Part shown: positions 52,001-59,277 of the stretch, one piece after another | Position numbering within the stretch: the first letter of the stretch is position 1 | Layout: every line of letters begins with the position of its first letter | Assembly (NCBI RefSeq): GCF_018390695.1 | Contig: NZ_JAHBGF010000036.1 | Location: 1-64,000, forward strand | Length of the DNA stretch: 64,000 nucleotides | Origin: Ancylobacter sonchi | GTDB taxonomy: Bacteria > Pseudomonadota > Alphaproteobacteria > Rhizobiales > Xanthobacteraceae | Reading direction: 5' to 3' | Position numbers and translations under genes: made by a program | Notes under the pieces: generated by a model | What the model saw: only the letters and a program-made list of their open reading frames with translations | Database searches by the model: none | What the model was told of the DNA's origin: nothing

Positions 52001-52186
52001 GTGGTGCCGCTGGTGCTGGCCGAGGGCGCCGGCGCCGAGCTGCGCCAGTCGCTCGGGGTGACCGTCTTCGCCGGCATGCTCGGGGTGACGCTGTTCGGCC
52101 TGCTCTTCACCCCGGCGTTCTACGCCATCTGCCGCGCCCTGCCCCGGCGATCCGGCGTCCTGATGCCGGCGAACGAACACGTCTGA
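49031..52186 (+). CDS. RND multidrug efflux permease (AcrB-like)
   Basis: A 1051-residue hydrophobe/amphiphile efflux pump. The start MRLAHFCIDRPIFATVLSILVVLVGLAGYVTLPLAQYPEIAPP is classical. The proton-relay residues are present: VVDDAIVVVENIERHL in helix 4 (two Asp) and GLAAKNAILVVEFAR in helix 10 (Lys). The porter domain is complete, with TSNSAGGVAFVILD and the Arg/Phe-rich docking segment. Length matches AcrB. It should export lipophilic or aromatic compounds. The ATG gives this N-terminus; the open frame before it overlaps the adaptor gene in another phase. Confidence 0.96.
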   Translation: MRLAHFCIDRPIFATVLSILVVLVGLAGYVTLPLAQYPEIAPPTVVVNAQYPGASAEVVSNTVATPIEQEVNGVENMLYMSSQATGDGQLSITVTFALGTDVDEAQVLVQNRVAVAEPRLPEEVRRLGVTVRKSSPDILQVVQLYSPDNSRDPLYLANYATLQLRDVLLRVPGVGDVRLPASRDYSMVVWLDPDRVAARGLTAGEVVAALAAQNVQVAAGVLNQPPVPTDGAFQLNVETLGRLSDPAQFEDIIVRTDADGRVTRVRDIARVELTAQSYRAGANFDGRPSQPIQIFQQPGSNALETSERVAAEMRRLGERLPAGVAYDIPFNPTLFIAESVNEVYKTLGEAIILVVAVVILFLQSWRAAIIPILAIPISLIGTFAVMAALGYSLNNLSLLGLVLAIGIVVDDAIVVVENIERHLRAGLSPRDAAHRSMDEISGALVAIALVLSAVFIPAALIPGISGQFFRQFAVTIAASTIISAFVSLTLSPALGALLLKPHHTHAPRRGPLGWLARAFSAFNAGFDRLSSGYGGLTRRVLRLGALALIPYAGLIALTGWQLERAPRGFIPEMDQGYFITSVQLPPGSALPRTETAMRQLAERLMEMDGVAHVVAIAGIDGATFTSNSAGGVAFVILDTFAERAARDLDVDTVMAAMPRRTADLDAARLIPIKPPSVRGMGNAGGFKMMVQDRTGGTPADLEAALRAVVTEAARHPGLVRVFTPFNTATPKLYADIDRVKAEMLGVPSSRVFEALEVYLGSAYVNDFNFLGRTFQVRAQADGAFRQDPATMANFKTRSESGAMVPLSSVANFEERTGPYRMPRYNLAMAGEVQGAAAPGTSTGAALDRMEEIARQVLPEGYSFEWTELALQERLAGSSGLIVFAASIVFVFLLLAAQYESWMLPLSVMLIVPLCLLAAVSGLLIAAMDINILAQIGFVVLIGLAAKNAILVVEFARQREEEGRSPAEAAVDAARVRLRPILMTSLAFILGVVPLVLAEGAGAELRQSLGVTVFAGMLGVTLFGLLFTPAFYAICRALPRRSGVLMPANEHV

Positions 52187-52236
52187 GGCCGCCGCGCGCG
52201 GCCCCGCACGACTATTCCCATGGAACGGAGGTTCAC

Positions 52237-52581
52237 ATGATCGACCATCCCGAACGCCCCTCCCCGCGCTGGCGCGACATCGGCGCCGGCTTCCTGCTCA
52301 CCGCCGCCGTCCTGCTCGGCATGGTCGTATTCGGCGATGCCGGGACCGACATCGACCCGCTCGCCCTGCGTGCCGCCGACCCGCCGATCGTCAGCCGGCA
52401 GGCCGCCGACGACTGGCAGGAGGACGAAGCGTGGGGGCTGTATGACGACTGGCGGCCCGACGAGCCGCCGACCTATCAGGTGACGACGCCGGAGGCCTCC
52501 TCGCGCGCCCGGCTGTACTGCCGCGGCGAACTGCCCGCCGCCTTCCTCGACGTGCTGCTGGAGGAATACGCGCACTCCTAG
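52237..52581 (+). CDS. Hypothetical membrane-anchored protein downstream of the RND pump
   Basis: A 114-residue protein with one helix (WRDIGAGFLLTAAVLLGMVVFGDAG, about residues 11-35) and a C-terminal acidic, Trp/Tyr-rich segment (DDWQEDEAWGLYDDWRPDEPPTYQVTTPEASSRARLYCRGELPAAFLDVLLEEYAHS). I do not recognise a family. A perfect GGAGG lies 6-7 bases before the ATG. It is 50 bases after the pump stop and just before a strong hairpin, so it is the last gene of the efflux operon. A pump-associated accessory is possible but not shown. Confidence 0.6.
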   Translation: MIDHPERPSPRWRDIGAGFLLTAAVLLGMVVFGDAGTDIDPLALRAADPPIVSRQAADDWQEDEAWGLYDDWRPDEPPTYQVTTPEASSRARLYCRGELPAAFLDVLLEEYAHS

Positions 52582-52620
52582 CCCGCCATCCGCCCCCACC
52601 CCAGCGACGAGCGACGCACG

Positions 52621-52654
52621 AAACGCGCCGGCGGCCCCCACCGCCGGCGCGTTT
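52621..52654 (+). terminator. Strong hairpin ending the RND operon
   Basis: A perfect 14-bp stem AAACGCGCCGGCGG / CCGCCGGCGCGTTT with a 6-base loop CCCCCA. The stem is AT-flanked at its base, giving an A-rich 5' and T-rich 3' side (AAAC...GTTT), as in bidirectional terminators. No longer uridine tract follows. Confidence 0.7.
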
Positions 52655-52890
52655 CGTCATGTCGAACGGCCTGCGGAATTCCGCACATATCGACCAGCAA
52701 CGGCAAATGTATCCGGAGCCCACAAGCCTACACTTTCGGCGCTCACCGATACATCGCCGGCACATGTTGCCAAATCCGTGCGACAGGGCGCATTCATCTT
52801 GGCCATCAGACGATCACGATACGGTTCGTCGCCGAACAATTGTTTCCCTGAAGCCGGTTGCTTCATCCAAGCAACCCGAAGGAATGGCAC
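52655..52890. other. Gene-free segment between the RND operon and a small secreted protein
   Basis: No gene is apparent. A perfect 14-base palindrome TGCGGAATTCCGCA lies at 52672-52685, within the promoter region of the following small gene; it could be an operator. AT content rises from about 52675 onward (ACATAT, TATCC), consistent with a promoter. Confidence 0.4.
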
Positions 52891-53148
52891 ATGCGACTTT
52901 ATACTTCCCGCACCCTCCTGGCTCTTCTGCTCACCGCCGCCGCGCTCGCGCCGGCAAGCGCCGAGCCGAGCCACCCCAGCGACGCCGAGGCGCCGCGCAG
53001 CGCCCCCCAGGCCCGGCGCGGCGAACAGGCCCCTCCCGCCCATCCGGCCGGCGCCCAGCCTTACCGCTACAGCAAGATCCCCTCCACCGTCGGCGTCGAG
53101 CCCTACATCGCCCGCACCATCGAGCGGAACGCCCGCGGCGACCGCTGA
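52891..53148 (+). CDS. Small secreted Pro/Ala/Arg-rich protein
   Basis: An 85-residue protein with a signal peptide (MRLYTSRTLLALLLTAAALAPASA, cleavage after about residue 24). The mature part is hydrophilic and rich in Pro, Ala, Arg and His (EPSHPSDAEAPRSAPQARRGEQAPPAHPAGAQPYRYSKIPSTVGVEPYIARTIERNARGDR). I do not recognise a family. AAGGAATGGCAC precedes the ATG. It lies between the RND operon and the two-component genes, so it may be a target of that regulator. Confidence 0.6.
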   Translation: MRLYTSRTLLALLLTAAALAPASAEPSHPSDAEAPRSAPQARRGEQAPPAHPAGAQPYRYSKIPSTVGVEPYIARTIERNARGDR

Positions 53149-53253
53149 CCGAGGCGCCGCGGACCCGCCTTCCGGGTGGCGTTCGCGGCGCCGGCGGCCG
53201 GGAGCGCCGCCCGCTGGAGGGAATTGTCGCAAGCCATCACGTGCTCGGCATCG

Positions 53254-53269
53254 GCGACATTCTGCGACA
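53254..53269 (+). promoter_or_regulatory. Direct repeat (OmpR-type site) upstream of the response-regulator gene
   Basis: GCGACA at 53254-53259 and 53264-53269 repeat with a 10-base period. TATATT at 53299-53304 is a plausible -10 box, placing the repeat next to the -35 region as in class II activation. An inverted copy of the extended half-site (AATTGTCGCA) lies at 53222-53231. The pattern equals that at 47693-47708 upstream of the RND operon. Confidence 0.65.
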
Positions 53270-53326
53270 ATTTTTTCGGCCGGCCCGTGGATTCTCCCTA
53301 TATTGGGAACGGCAAAGGGCCAGCTT

Positions 53327-54046
53327 ATGGAAGCGACACCGCACATTGCCGTCGTCGACGACAATCGCGATATCCGCGATCTGGTCGGCAAATATCTGCA
53401 GAAGCACGACTACCGCGTGAGCCTCGCCGAGAACGCGGTGGCGCTGCGGCGTCTCGTCGAGCGCAACGCCATCGACCTCGTGGTGCTCGACATCATGATG
53501 CCCGGCGAGGACGGCCTGTCGCTCTGCCGCTTCCTGCGCGAGACCACCCAGCTGCCGGTGATCATGCTGACCGCGATGGCGGAGGAGACCGACCGCATCG
53601 TCGGACTGGAGCTCGGCGCCGACGACTATCTCACCAAGCCGTTCAACCCACGCGAATTGCTGGCCCGCATCAAGGCGGTGCTGCGCCGGGTGCAGAGCCT
53701 GCCGCCGCAGCGGGCGCAGATCCAGGCCCGGGAAGTGCGCTTCGACCGCTGGCTGCTCAATGTCGGGCGCCGCGAGCTCGTCGACCAGGACGGCCTCAGC
53801 GTGCCGCTCTCCACCGCCGAGTTCCGGTTGCTCAGCGTCTTCCTCGACCATGCCGGCCTGGTGCTCAGCCGCGACCAGCTGCTCGACCTCGTGGTCGGGC
53901 GCAATGCCGAGCCGTTCGACCGGGCCATCGACAACCGCGTCAGCCGGCTGCGCAAGAAGATCGAGAGCGATCCGAAATCGCCGGCGCTGATCAAGACCCA
54001 TTGGGGCGGCGGCTACAGCTTTTCCGCCGAGGTGGTGGCGCGATGA
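53327..54046 (+). CDS. OmpR-family response regulator
   Basis: A 239-residue regulator: receiver with acidic pocket VVDD, phosphorylation site Asp55 (LVVLDIMMPGEDG), switch Thr in MLTAMAEETDR and Lys in YLTKPFNPRELLARI, followed by a winged-helix trans_reg_C domain (STAEFRLLSVFLDHAGLVLSRDQLLDLVVGRNAEPFDRAIDNRVSRLRKKIESD, about residues 160-215). The start at 53327 has AAAGGG upstream. It overlaps the kinase by 4 bases. By its position and the shared direct repeat, it probably controls the RND pump and its own gene. Confidence 0.93.
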   Translation: MEATPHIAVVDDNRDIRDLVGKYLQKHDYRVSLAENAVALRRLVERNAIDLVVLDIMMPGEDGLSLCRFLRETTQLPVIMLTAMAEETDRIVGLELGADDYLTKPFNPRELLARIKAVLRRVQSLPPQRAQIQAREVRFDRWLLNVGRRELVDQDGLSVPLSTAEFRLLSVFLDHAGLVLSRDQLLDLVVGRNAEPFDRAIDNRVSRLRKKIESDPKSPALIKTHWGGGYSFSAEVVAR

Positions 54047-55593
54047 TCGGCATATGGAGCCGCAGCCTCACCGCGCGCTTCGTCGCCATCATGCTGCTGG
54101 CGCTCGCCTTCTCGCAGGGCGTGAGCTTCTTGCTGTCCATGGACGAGCGCGGCCAGGCGCTCGGCAAGGCCGCCAAGGCCGAGTTCCTCAGCCGCTCCGC
54201 CTCGGTCGCCCAGCTGCTGGAATCGACACCGCCGGAGCTCCGGGCGGATATTTTGCGCGCCAGCGGCACCGGCTATTCGCGCTTCTGGGTGACGCCCGGC
54301 TTTCCGGCCGATGCTGCCGCCTGGCGGGAGGACGCGCGGCACCGGCTGGCCGAGCCGCTGCCGACGGTGGCCACCCTCGCCGCCCCCGGCCATGCGCGGG
54401 CGGCGGCGGATGACGAAATATCGGTCGCGGGCATCTCCACCCAGGCGGGCGCCGCCGAGGCGCAGGCGCTCGACAGCCCGGCCTGGGTGGACATGCCCGC
54501 CTATGCCTGGCCTCTGTCGCGGCCGGCCAAGTTCCTCGCTCTCGACGACGCCAACGGCATGGGCCTGACCGTGCGGCTGCAGGACGGTTCCTGGCTGTGC
54601 AGCGCCTTCGGCAAGAAGATCGTCAACAGCATCTGGACCTCGCAATCGCTGCTGTCGCTGGGCGTCACCGCGCTGGTGCTGTCGATCAGCGCCGCCTTCA
54701 TCGCCCGCTGGATGACGCGCCCGATGCGCCGGCTGGCGGTGGCGGCGGAAGCGCTGGGACGCGGCGAGAGCGTCGAGCCGCTGCCGGAGAACGGCCCGGA
54801 CGACATCCGTCAGGCGGCGATCGCCTTCAACCTGATGCAGGCGCGCCTCCAGCGCTTCGTCGAGGACCGCACCCGCATGCTGGCGGCGATCGGCCACGAT
54901 CTGCGCACGCCGATCACCTCGCTGCGGCTGCGCACCGAGTTCGTCGCCGACGACGAGACCCGCGAGCGGATGCTGGCGACGCTGGACGAACTGCGCGCCA
55001 TGACCGAGGCGACGCTCGCCTTCTCGCGCGAGCAGGCGGCCGAAGAGCCGACCCGCAATGTCGATCTCACCGCGCTGGTGGAAAGCCTGTGCGACGATCT
55101 CGTCGAGATCGGCCATGAGGTGAATTTCGCCGAGGCGCCGCGCATCGGCTATCGCTGCCGGGCCGACGCGCTGCGCCGCGCCGTCCGCAATCTCGTCGAG
55201 AACGCAGTGCGCTACGGCGAGCCGGCGCGCGTCGCCGTGCATGCGCGGCCGGCGGGCATCGAGATCGTGGTGGAGGATGACGGCCCCGGTATTCCCGCCG
55301 ATACGATGGAGCGGGTGTTCGCCCCGTTCTTCCGGCTGGAAAATTCGCGCAACCGCGAAACCGGCGGCATCGGCCTCGGCCTGTCCATCGCCCGCAACAT
55401 CGTGCGCCACCACGGCGGCGACGTGACGCTGGCCAATACCGGCACCGGCCTGCGGGCGGTGATCGCCCTGCCGCACGCGGCCCCCGGCGAGGGGCGCGAT
55501 GCCGACAGCGGCGAGGGTCGGACCCGCGGCGAAGCCCGCGCCCGCCTCGCCGCCTGGCACGGCCCGCGGCGACCGAAGCCCGCCGCCGTCTGA
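54043..55593 (+). CDS. Sensor histidine kinase, HAMP type
   Basis: A 516-residue kinase with a first helix (FVAIMLLALAFSQGVSFLLSM, about residues 12-32), a periplasmic domain of about 170 residues, a second helix (LGVTALVLSISAAFIARWMTR), a HAMP segment, HisKA (phosphoacceptor His in AAIGHDLRTPITSLR, about residue 286) and HATPase (ENAVRYGEPARV, DDGPGIP, GGIGLGLSIARNIVRHHGG). The periplasmic domain has no family I recognise. The last 40 residues are a Gly/Arg/Ala-rich tail (GEGRDADSGEGRTRGEARA). The start overlaps the regulator stop (ATGA). Confidence 0.93.
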   Translation: MIGIWSRSLTARFVAIMLLALAFSQGVSFLLSMDERGQALGKAAKAEFLSRSASVAQLLESTPPELRADILRASGTGYSRFWVTPGFPADAAAWREDARHRLAEPLPTVATLAAPGHARAAADDEISVAGISTQAGAAEAQALDSPAWVDMPAYAWPLSRPAKFLALDDANGMGLTVRLQDGSWLCSAFGKKIVNSIWTSQSLLSLGVTALVLSISAAFIARWMTRPMRRLAVAAEALGRGESVEPLPENGPDDIRQAAIAFNLMQARLQRFVEDRTRMLAAIGHDLRTPITSLRLRTEFVADDETRERMLATLDELRAMTEATLAFSREQAAEEPTRNVDLTALVESLCDDLVEIGHEVNFAEAPRIGYRCRADALRRAVRNLVENAVRYGEPARVAVHARPAGIEIVVEDDGPGIPADTMERVFAPFFRLENSRNRETGGIGLGLSIARNIVRHHGGDVTLANTGTGLRAVIALPHAAPGEGRDADSGEGRTRGEARARLAAWHGPRRPKPAAV

Positions 55594-56499
55594 GCCGCCT
55601 TCCCCGCGCGCTCCACTCCTGGGCTCCCCTTTCCTCGACATGGCGGCGAGGCCCCGCCGCGTGCGAACACGCGCCCCGCCCCCTCACCCGAAAGCCTGAC
55701 ATGCGCGCGCGGCGGCGCCGGCACGAGCGGTCGCCGATCCGCGACATTTCGTCGGCAGCGGCACCGCGCTGACCCGCCCGGACGATCCTTCGGCAGGTTG
55801 CGGCTCGAAAAATGTCGCGTCGACGACAACTGGCCGCGCCAATCACATACCCCAGCACCACAGGACCTTCACCTGCGTGCCGTCCGCCGTTAATTTATCA
55901 ACCGATAACAACAACTCACAAGACAACACCAAGCATAAAAATCGATCTGATAGGTCAACTCACCTGACATGAACGCGAAAAGAGTCAGACTCTTCCGATG
56001 GATGCCGAAAATTTTCCTCTCAAATGCCAACTCGCAATGAGCATTTTCGACAAATCCGAAACTCCTACGGATACAAAAAGTTTCAAGCGAAGATAAAGCG
56101 AAAGTTCGATATGAGCGCCTGGCATATTTTATAACGTTAGTTCAGTGCCTTGACTCGAATTGTCCAGACACGCCCAAGCTCACTTGCGAATGGGGCGATT
56201 GACTCCCCTTACGGAATCCGCAAGAGTTTCGGTTCCAGAGTCTATCTTCGTATAAATTTCGAAAGCTAAGATCCGCACCAGCCAACACCTCCTAATCTCG
56301 GAGGAATGCACCCACTTGCCCAATTTTCATTGAATTATTGTGTATTATAATACTGTTGTCCGCCTTATTTTTTTGTGCATCATTAGTAAAAGATAATATG
56401 GCCAAGTATTTATGGCGCATTACTTGATGCGCAATGGATATTTCTGCGCCATTTATTATCAAAACAACCACTTCCGCACATCATTATGGGGGCTACGCA
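55594..56499. other. Gene-poor AT-rich region between the kinase gene and the Hint-domain gene
   Basis: About 900 bases with no gene I can support. The first 280 bases are GC-rich and contain GCGACA-type half-sites on each strand (GCGACA at 55741 and TGTCGC at 55813). From about 55870 to 56490 the DNA is strikingly AT-rich for this genome, with many stop codons in all frames. It may be old foreign DNA, a regulatory region or an untranslated RNA. An inverted repeat GCGCAT-N6-ATGCGC lies at 56415-56432, just before the Hint gene. Confidence 0.5.
56324..56351 (+). promoter_or_regulatory. Candidate sigma-70 promoter of the Hint-domain gene
   Basis: A consensus -10 box TATAAT at 56346-56351 lies 16 bases after TTTTCA (56324-56329, four of six bases matching TTGACA). 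It is about 150 bases upstream of the preferred start of the Hint-domain gene, in very AT-rich DNA. Transcription would then run through the inverted repeat at 56415-56432. Confidence 0.5.
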
Positions 56500-57807
56500 A
56501 TGGCGGTTATCAACGTCGATCTCGGAAGTTCGGACGAAACGATTGATTCCAGCAACTTTAATACAGGTGATACGATCAGCATCGTCGCTCTCGGCAATCA
56601 CACGCTGACGATCGATGGCGTCTCTACTACGGTCAATTACGGACTGATCGGCGCACAGGCCGCTGCGAACGTGACCATCGATGCCGTCAACGGTGCCGTT
56701 GTTACGATCAACAACCCGACTATCGGCGTGAACGCTCTGTCGACCTTCACCTATGGCGTGAGCGGCGACTCCGCCATGACCCTGGCGTCCGGCACGGTGG
56801 CGCTTTCGCTGGGTGGGAACCCCAGCCTCGTCTTCTCCGACGGTGGCGGCTCGTTCATCTACAACGACAACACGCTGCTCGGCAGCTCGATAACCTTCAA
56901 CGTCAGCGGCTTCAGCACCGGCGACGTGGTCGGCGCGACCGAGCAGCCCCTGACCGGCTTCGCCTACAGCTCCGGCACCCTCTCCCTCGTCTTCTCTGAC
57001 GCCGACTTCGGGGATGCCGATCTCGTCCGCTACAACATCGCGATGAGCCAGTCGGACTACGACTACATCCTGGCGAATGGCGGCGTGACCGCCTTCATCA
57101 ACGGCTCCGGCGACTTCGTCATGCCGGTCTGCTTCACCCGCGGCACGCTGATCGACACGCCGGAAGGCCCGGTGGCGGTCGAGACGCTGAAGGCGGGCGA
57201 CAAGGTGATCGGCCGTTCCGGCCTGCGCGAGGTGAAGTGGGTCGGCTGGCGCGACTACAGCCCCGCCTGGCTGCGCACCCCCGACCAGAAGCTGCGCATC
57301 TGCCCGGTCCGCATTCGTGCGGGAGCGCTCGCCGACAACGTGCCGTCCAGCGACCTCGTGGTGTCCCCCTGGCACCATCTGTTCGTCGGCGGCAAGCTGG
57401 TGCGCGCCAATGACCTCGTCAACGGCAGCACCATCGTGCAGGAACTGAACACCCGTTCGGTCTCCTACTGGCACGTCGAACTCGACCAGTTCGACGTGGT
57501 GCGCGCCCATGGCGTGTATTCGGAATCCTGGGCCGACGGTGGCAATCGCGACTTCTTCCAGAATGTCGACGTAACCACGCTGCGTCCCGAGGACTGCCAG
57601 CGCCGCAAGGCGGATCGCCCCGGCTTCGAGGCGCTGCGCGACGAGAAGCGTATTCGCCCGATCCGCGAGAAGATCGCCGCCCGCGCCAGCAAGCTGGCGG
57701 CCCAGGAGGCCAGGGCTCGCGAGATCAAGGCTCACGAAGCCAAGGCCGAGGAAGCCGCGGCCCGCGAAGCCGTGGCTCCTGCCGAGCAGGCCGCCGCCGC
57801 GGCCTGA
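56500..57807 (+). CDS. Hint-domain protein with beta-rich N-terminal region
   Basis: A 435-residue protein. Residues about 1-205 are a Gly/Asn/Thr-rich beta-structure (INVDLGSSDETIDSSNFNTGDTISIVALGNHTLTIDGV), typical of exported repeat proteins. The Hint (hedgehog/intein) module begins with Cys211 (VCFTRGTLIDTPEGPVAVETLKAGDKVIGRSGLREVKWVGWRDY) and has the closing block SYWHVELDQFDVVRAHGVYSESW. The Cys is the nucleophile for an N-S acyl shift, so self-cleavage before Cys211 is plausible. The last 50 residues are an Ala/Glu/Lys-rich coiled coil. I prefer ATG 56500 over one at 56434, which lacks a ribosome-binding site. No type I secretion genes adjoin. Confidence 0.82.
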   Translation: MAVINVDLGSSDETIDSSNFNTGDTISIVALGNHTLTIDGVSTTVNYGLIGAQAAANVTIDAVNGAVVTINNPTIGVNALSTFTYGVSGDSAMTLASGTVALSLGGNPSLVFSDGGGSFIYNDNTLLGSSITFNVSGFSTGDVVGATEQPLTGFAYSSGTLSLVFSDADFGDADLVRYNIAMSQSDYDYILANGGVTAFINGSGDFVMPVCFTRGTLIDTPEGPVAVETLKAGDKVIGRSGLREVKWVGWRDYSPAWLRTPDQKLRICPVRIRAGALADNVPSSDLVVSPWHHLFVGGKLVRANDLVNGSTIVQELNTRSVSYWHVELDQFDVVRAHGVYSESWADGGNRDFFQNVDVTTLRPEDCQRRKADRPGFEALRDEKRIRPIREKIAARASKLAAQEARAREIKAHEAKAEEAAAREAVAPAEQAAAAA

Positions 57808-57828
57808 TCCTCCGCTCCCCCACGAATG

Positions 57829-57861
57829 GGACCCGCTCCGGCCACCGGAGCGGGTCCTCTC
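57829..57861 (+). terminator. Terminator after the Hint-domain gene
   Basis: Perfect 12-bp arms GGACCCGCTCCG (57829-57840) and CGGAGCGGGTCC (57846-57857) with loop GCCAC, followed by TCTC. It isolates the Hint gene transcript from the glycosyltransferase gene. Confidence 0.75.
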
Positions 57862-57905
57862 GTATCTGGAGCCCCGCTCACCTCCCCTTCGAAAACCCCG
57901 ATCTC

Positions 57906-57942
57906 CGCAAGCTGCACCCTCGCAAGCTGCACCCTCGCAAGC
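57906..57942. repeat. Tandem 15-bp repeat upstream of the glycosyltransferase gene
   Basis: CGCAAGCTGCACCCT occurs twice in tandem at 57906-57920 and 57921-57935, followed by a partial third copy CGCAAGC. It lies in an intergenic stretch with no gene I can support. The repeats encode RGCSL pentapeptides on the minus strand, but no gene start or homology supports translation. Confidence 0.7.
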
Positions 57943-58063
57943 CTTGCCGCTTGCACGCCATCGGCTTCTGCGTAAGGATTCCGGACGGACCGGCGCCCTG
58001 CCCTTTCGCACGACGCTGCGTCAGCGTCGGAGATCTACCGCCAAACGGACAGATAATTCGCGC

Positions 58064-59143
58064 ATGACTCACGTCACGGTCACAGGATCGAGCCAGGCCA
58101 ATCCTTACATGGACCTGCTTCTCTCCCGCTGTCCGGCGCATGTCTCCATGTCGCGGATCAGCAACAAGAAGATTTCTTCCATCAACGAAGATCCCACCCC
58201 CGGGATCGTCTTCGTCAATTGGGAAGAGCAGCTGTTCAACGGCGCGACCTCCGCCTTCTCGGTGCGCGCGCAGGCCACGCGCTATCTGCGCGATCTGCGC
58301 AAATACAAGGAGGCCGGCGGCCGCATCGCCTGGCTGATCCACAACGCCCATCCCCACAGCGACCTGTTCACCCATCATCTCACCCTGATGCGGCAGAAGC
58401 TGGCGGGGCTCGCCGACGTCATCCTGCACCAGAACGTCGAGTCGCTGCGCTATCTGGAGCACGCCTGCCCCGGCCTCGATCCGGCCAAGAACTACTACCT
58501 GCCGCACCCCTCTTATCTCTCGGCCTACGCGCTGCGGCCGGCGCTGGAAGCGGAGCGCAAGTCCATCCTCATCTTCGGGCGCCTGCTGCCGTACAAGAAC
58601 CTCGAATGGTTCATCCGCTTTCACGAGCTGCACGCGCCGAAGATACCGATGACCATCGCCGGCCAGTCGGACGATGCCGACTACATCGCCTATCTGCGCA
58701 AGGCCGCGGCGGCGGACAAGAAGCTGTCCATCCTGTCCGACCGCATTCCCGACGAGGCGCTGGCCGAGCTGTTCGACAAGGCGCGCTGCATCGTGCTGAC
58801 CGATGACGACACGCTGAATTCCGGCATCGCGCATCTGGCGCTTCAGGGCGGGGCGATCATCGTCGCGCCGGACACCGCCTATTACCGAGAGGTGCTGCCG
58901 CCATCGGGGCACCGGTACTTCTATCAGTCGAACCATATGAGCCTGAAGACGGCGATCCGGCTCAGCTTCAAGCTGGACGCCGAAGGCTATCGCCAGCTGA
59001 TCGGCTCCTACATGCGCCGGGCGCAGTACGTGAACAGCGACCGCATCAGCGACGCGCTGTTCGGGATCTTCGAGGCGATGCTGGAGAAGGGCCCGGCGGG
59101 GGTGGACGCCGAGGCGGCGCCGGCCGAGCTGGAGGATTCGTGA
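58064..59143 (+). CDS. Glycosyltransferase-like protein (GT-B fold)
   Basis: A 359-residue protein with two Rossmann-like halves, resembling family 4 glycosyltransferases: IVFVNWEEQLF, LIHNAHPH and LPHPSYLSAY in the first half, then KSILIFGRLLPYKNLEWFIRFHELH, MTIAGQSDDADYIAYLRKAAAADKKLSILSDRIPDEALAELFDKARCIVLTDDDTLNSGIAHLALQGGAIIVAPDTAYYREVLPPSG in the second, with the acidic donor-site region DDDTLNSG. The usual E-x7-E is not obvious. No signal peptide or membrane helices. It may act on cell-surface polysaccharide or glycoprotein. The start is chosen as the first ATG giving coherent sequence. Confidence 0.78.
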   Translation: MTHVTVTGSSQANPYMDLLLSRCPAHVSMSRISNKKISSINEDPTPGIVFVNWEEQLFNGATSAFSVRAQATRYLRDLRKYKEAGGRIAWLIHNAHPHSDLFTHHLTLMRQKLAGLADVILHQNVESLRYLEHACPGLDPAKNYYLPHPSYLSAYALRPALEAERKSILIFGRLLPYKNLEWFIRFHELHAPKIPMTIAGQSDDADYIAYLRKAAAADKKLSILSDRIPDEALAELFDKARCIVLTDDDTLNSGIAHLALQGGAIIVAPDTAYYREVLPPSGHRYFYQSNHMSLKTAIRLSFKLDAEGYRQLIGSYMRRAQYVNSDRISDALFGIFEAMLEKGPAGVDAEAAPAELEDS

Positions 59144-59277
59144 GCGCCGACGCCGGGGCGCCCGCCTCCCCGGCCGTCGCGTAAAGCCGGCCGCCCGTCG
59201 CGGTTCGCCCCGCAGCCGGCCTCAATGCCGGCCGCCCGGGCTGATCGCCCCGGAAACCGCCGCCAGTCAGAGGCGAT

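Noticed and set aside
57906-57942. Tandem repeat as a possible CRISPR-like array
   Set aside because: Only two and a half direct 15-base copies with no spacers and no cas genes.
57878-58936. Minus-strand frame opposite the glycosyltransferase gene
   Set aside because: It starts inside the glycosyltransferase gene without a ribosome-binding site, and its sequence has the composition of an antisense shadow.
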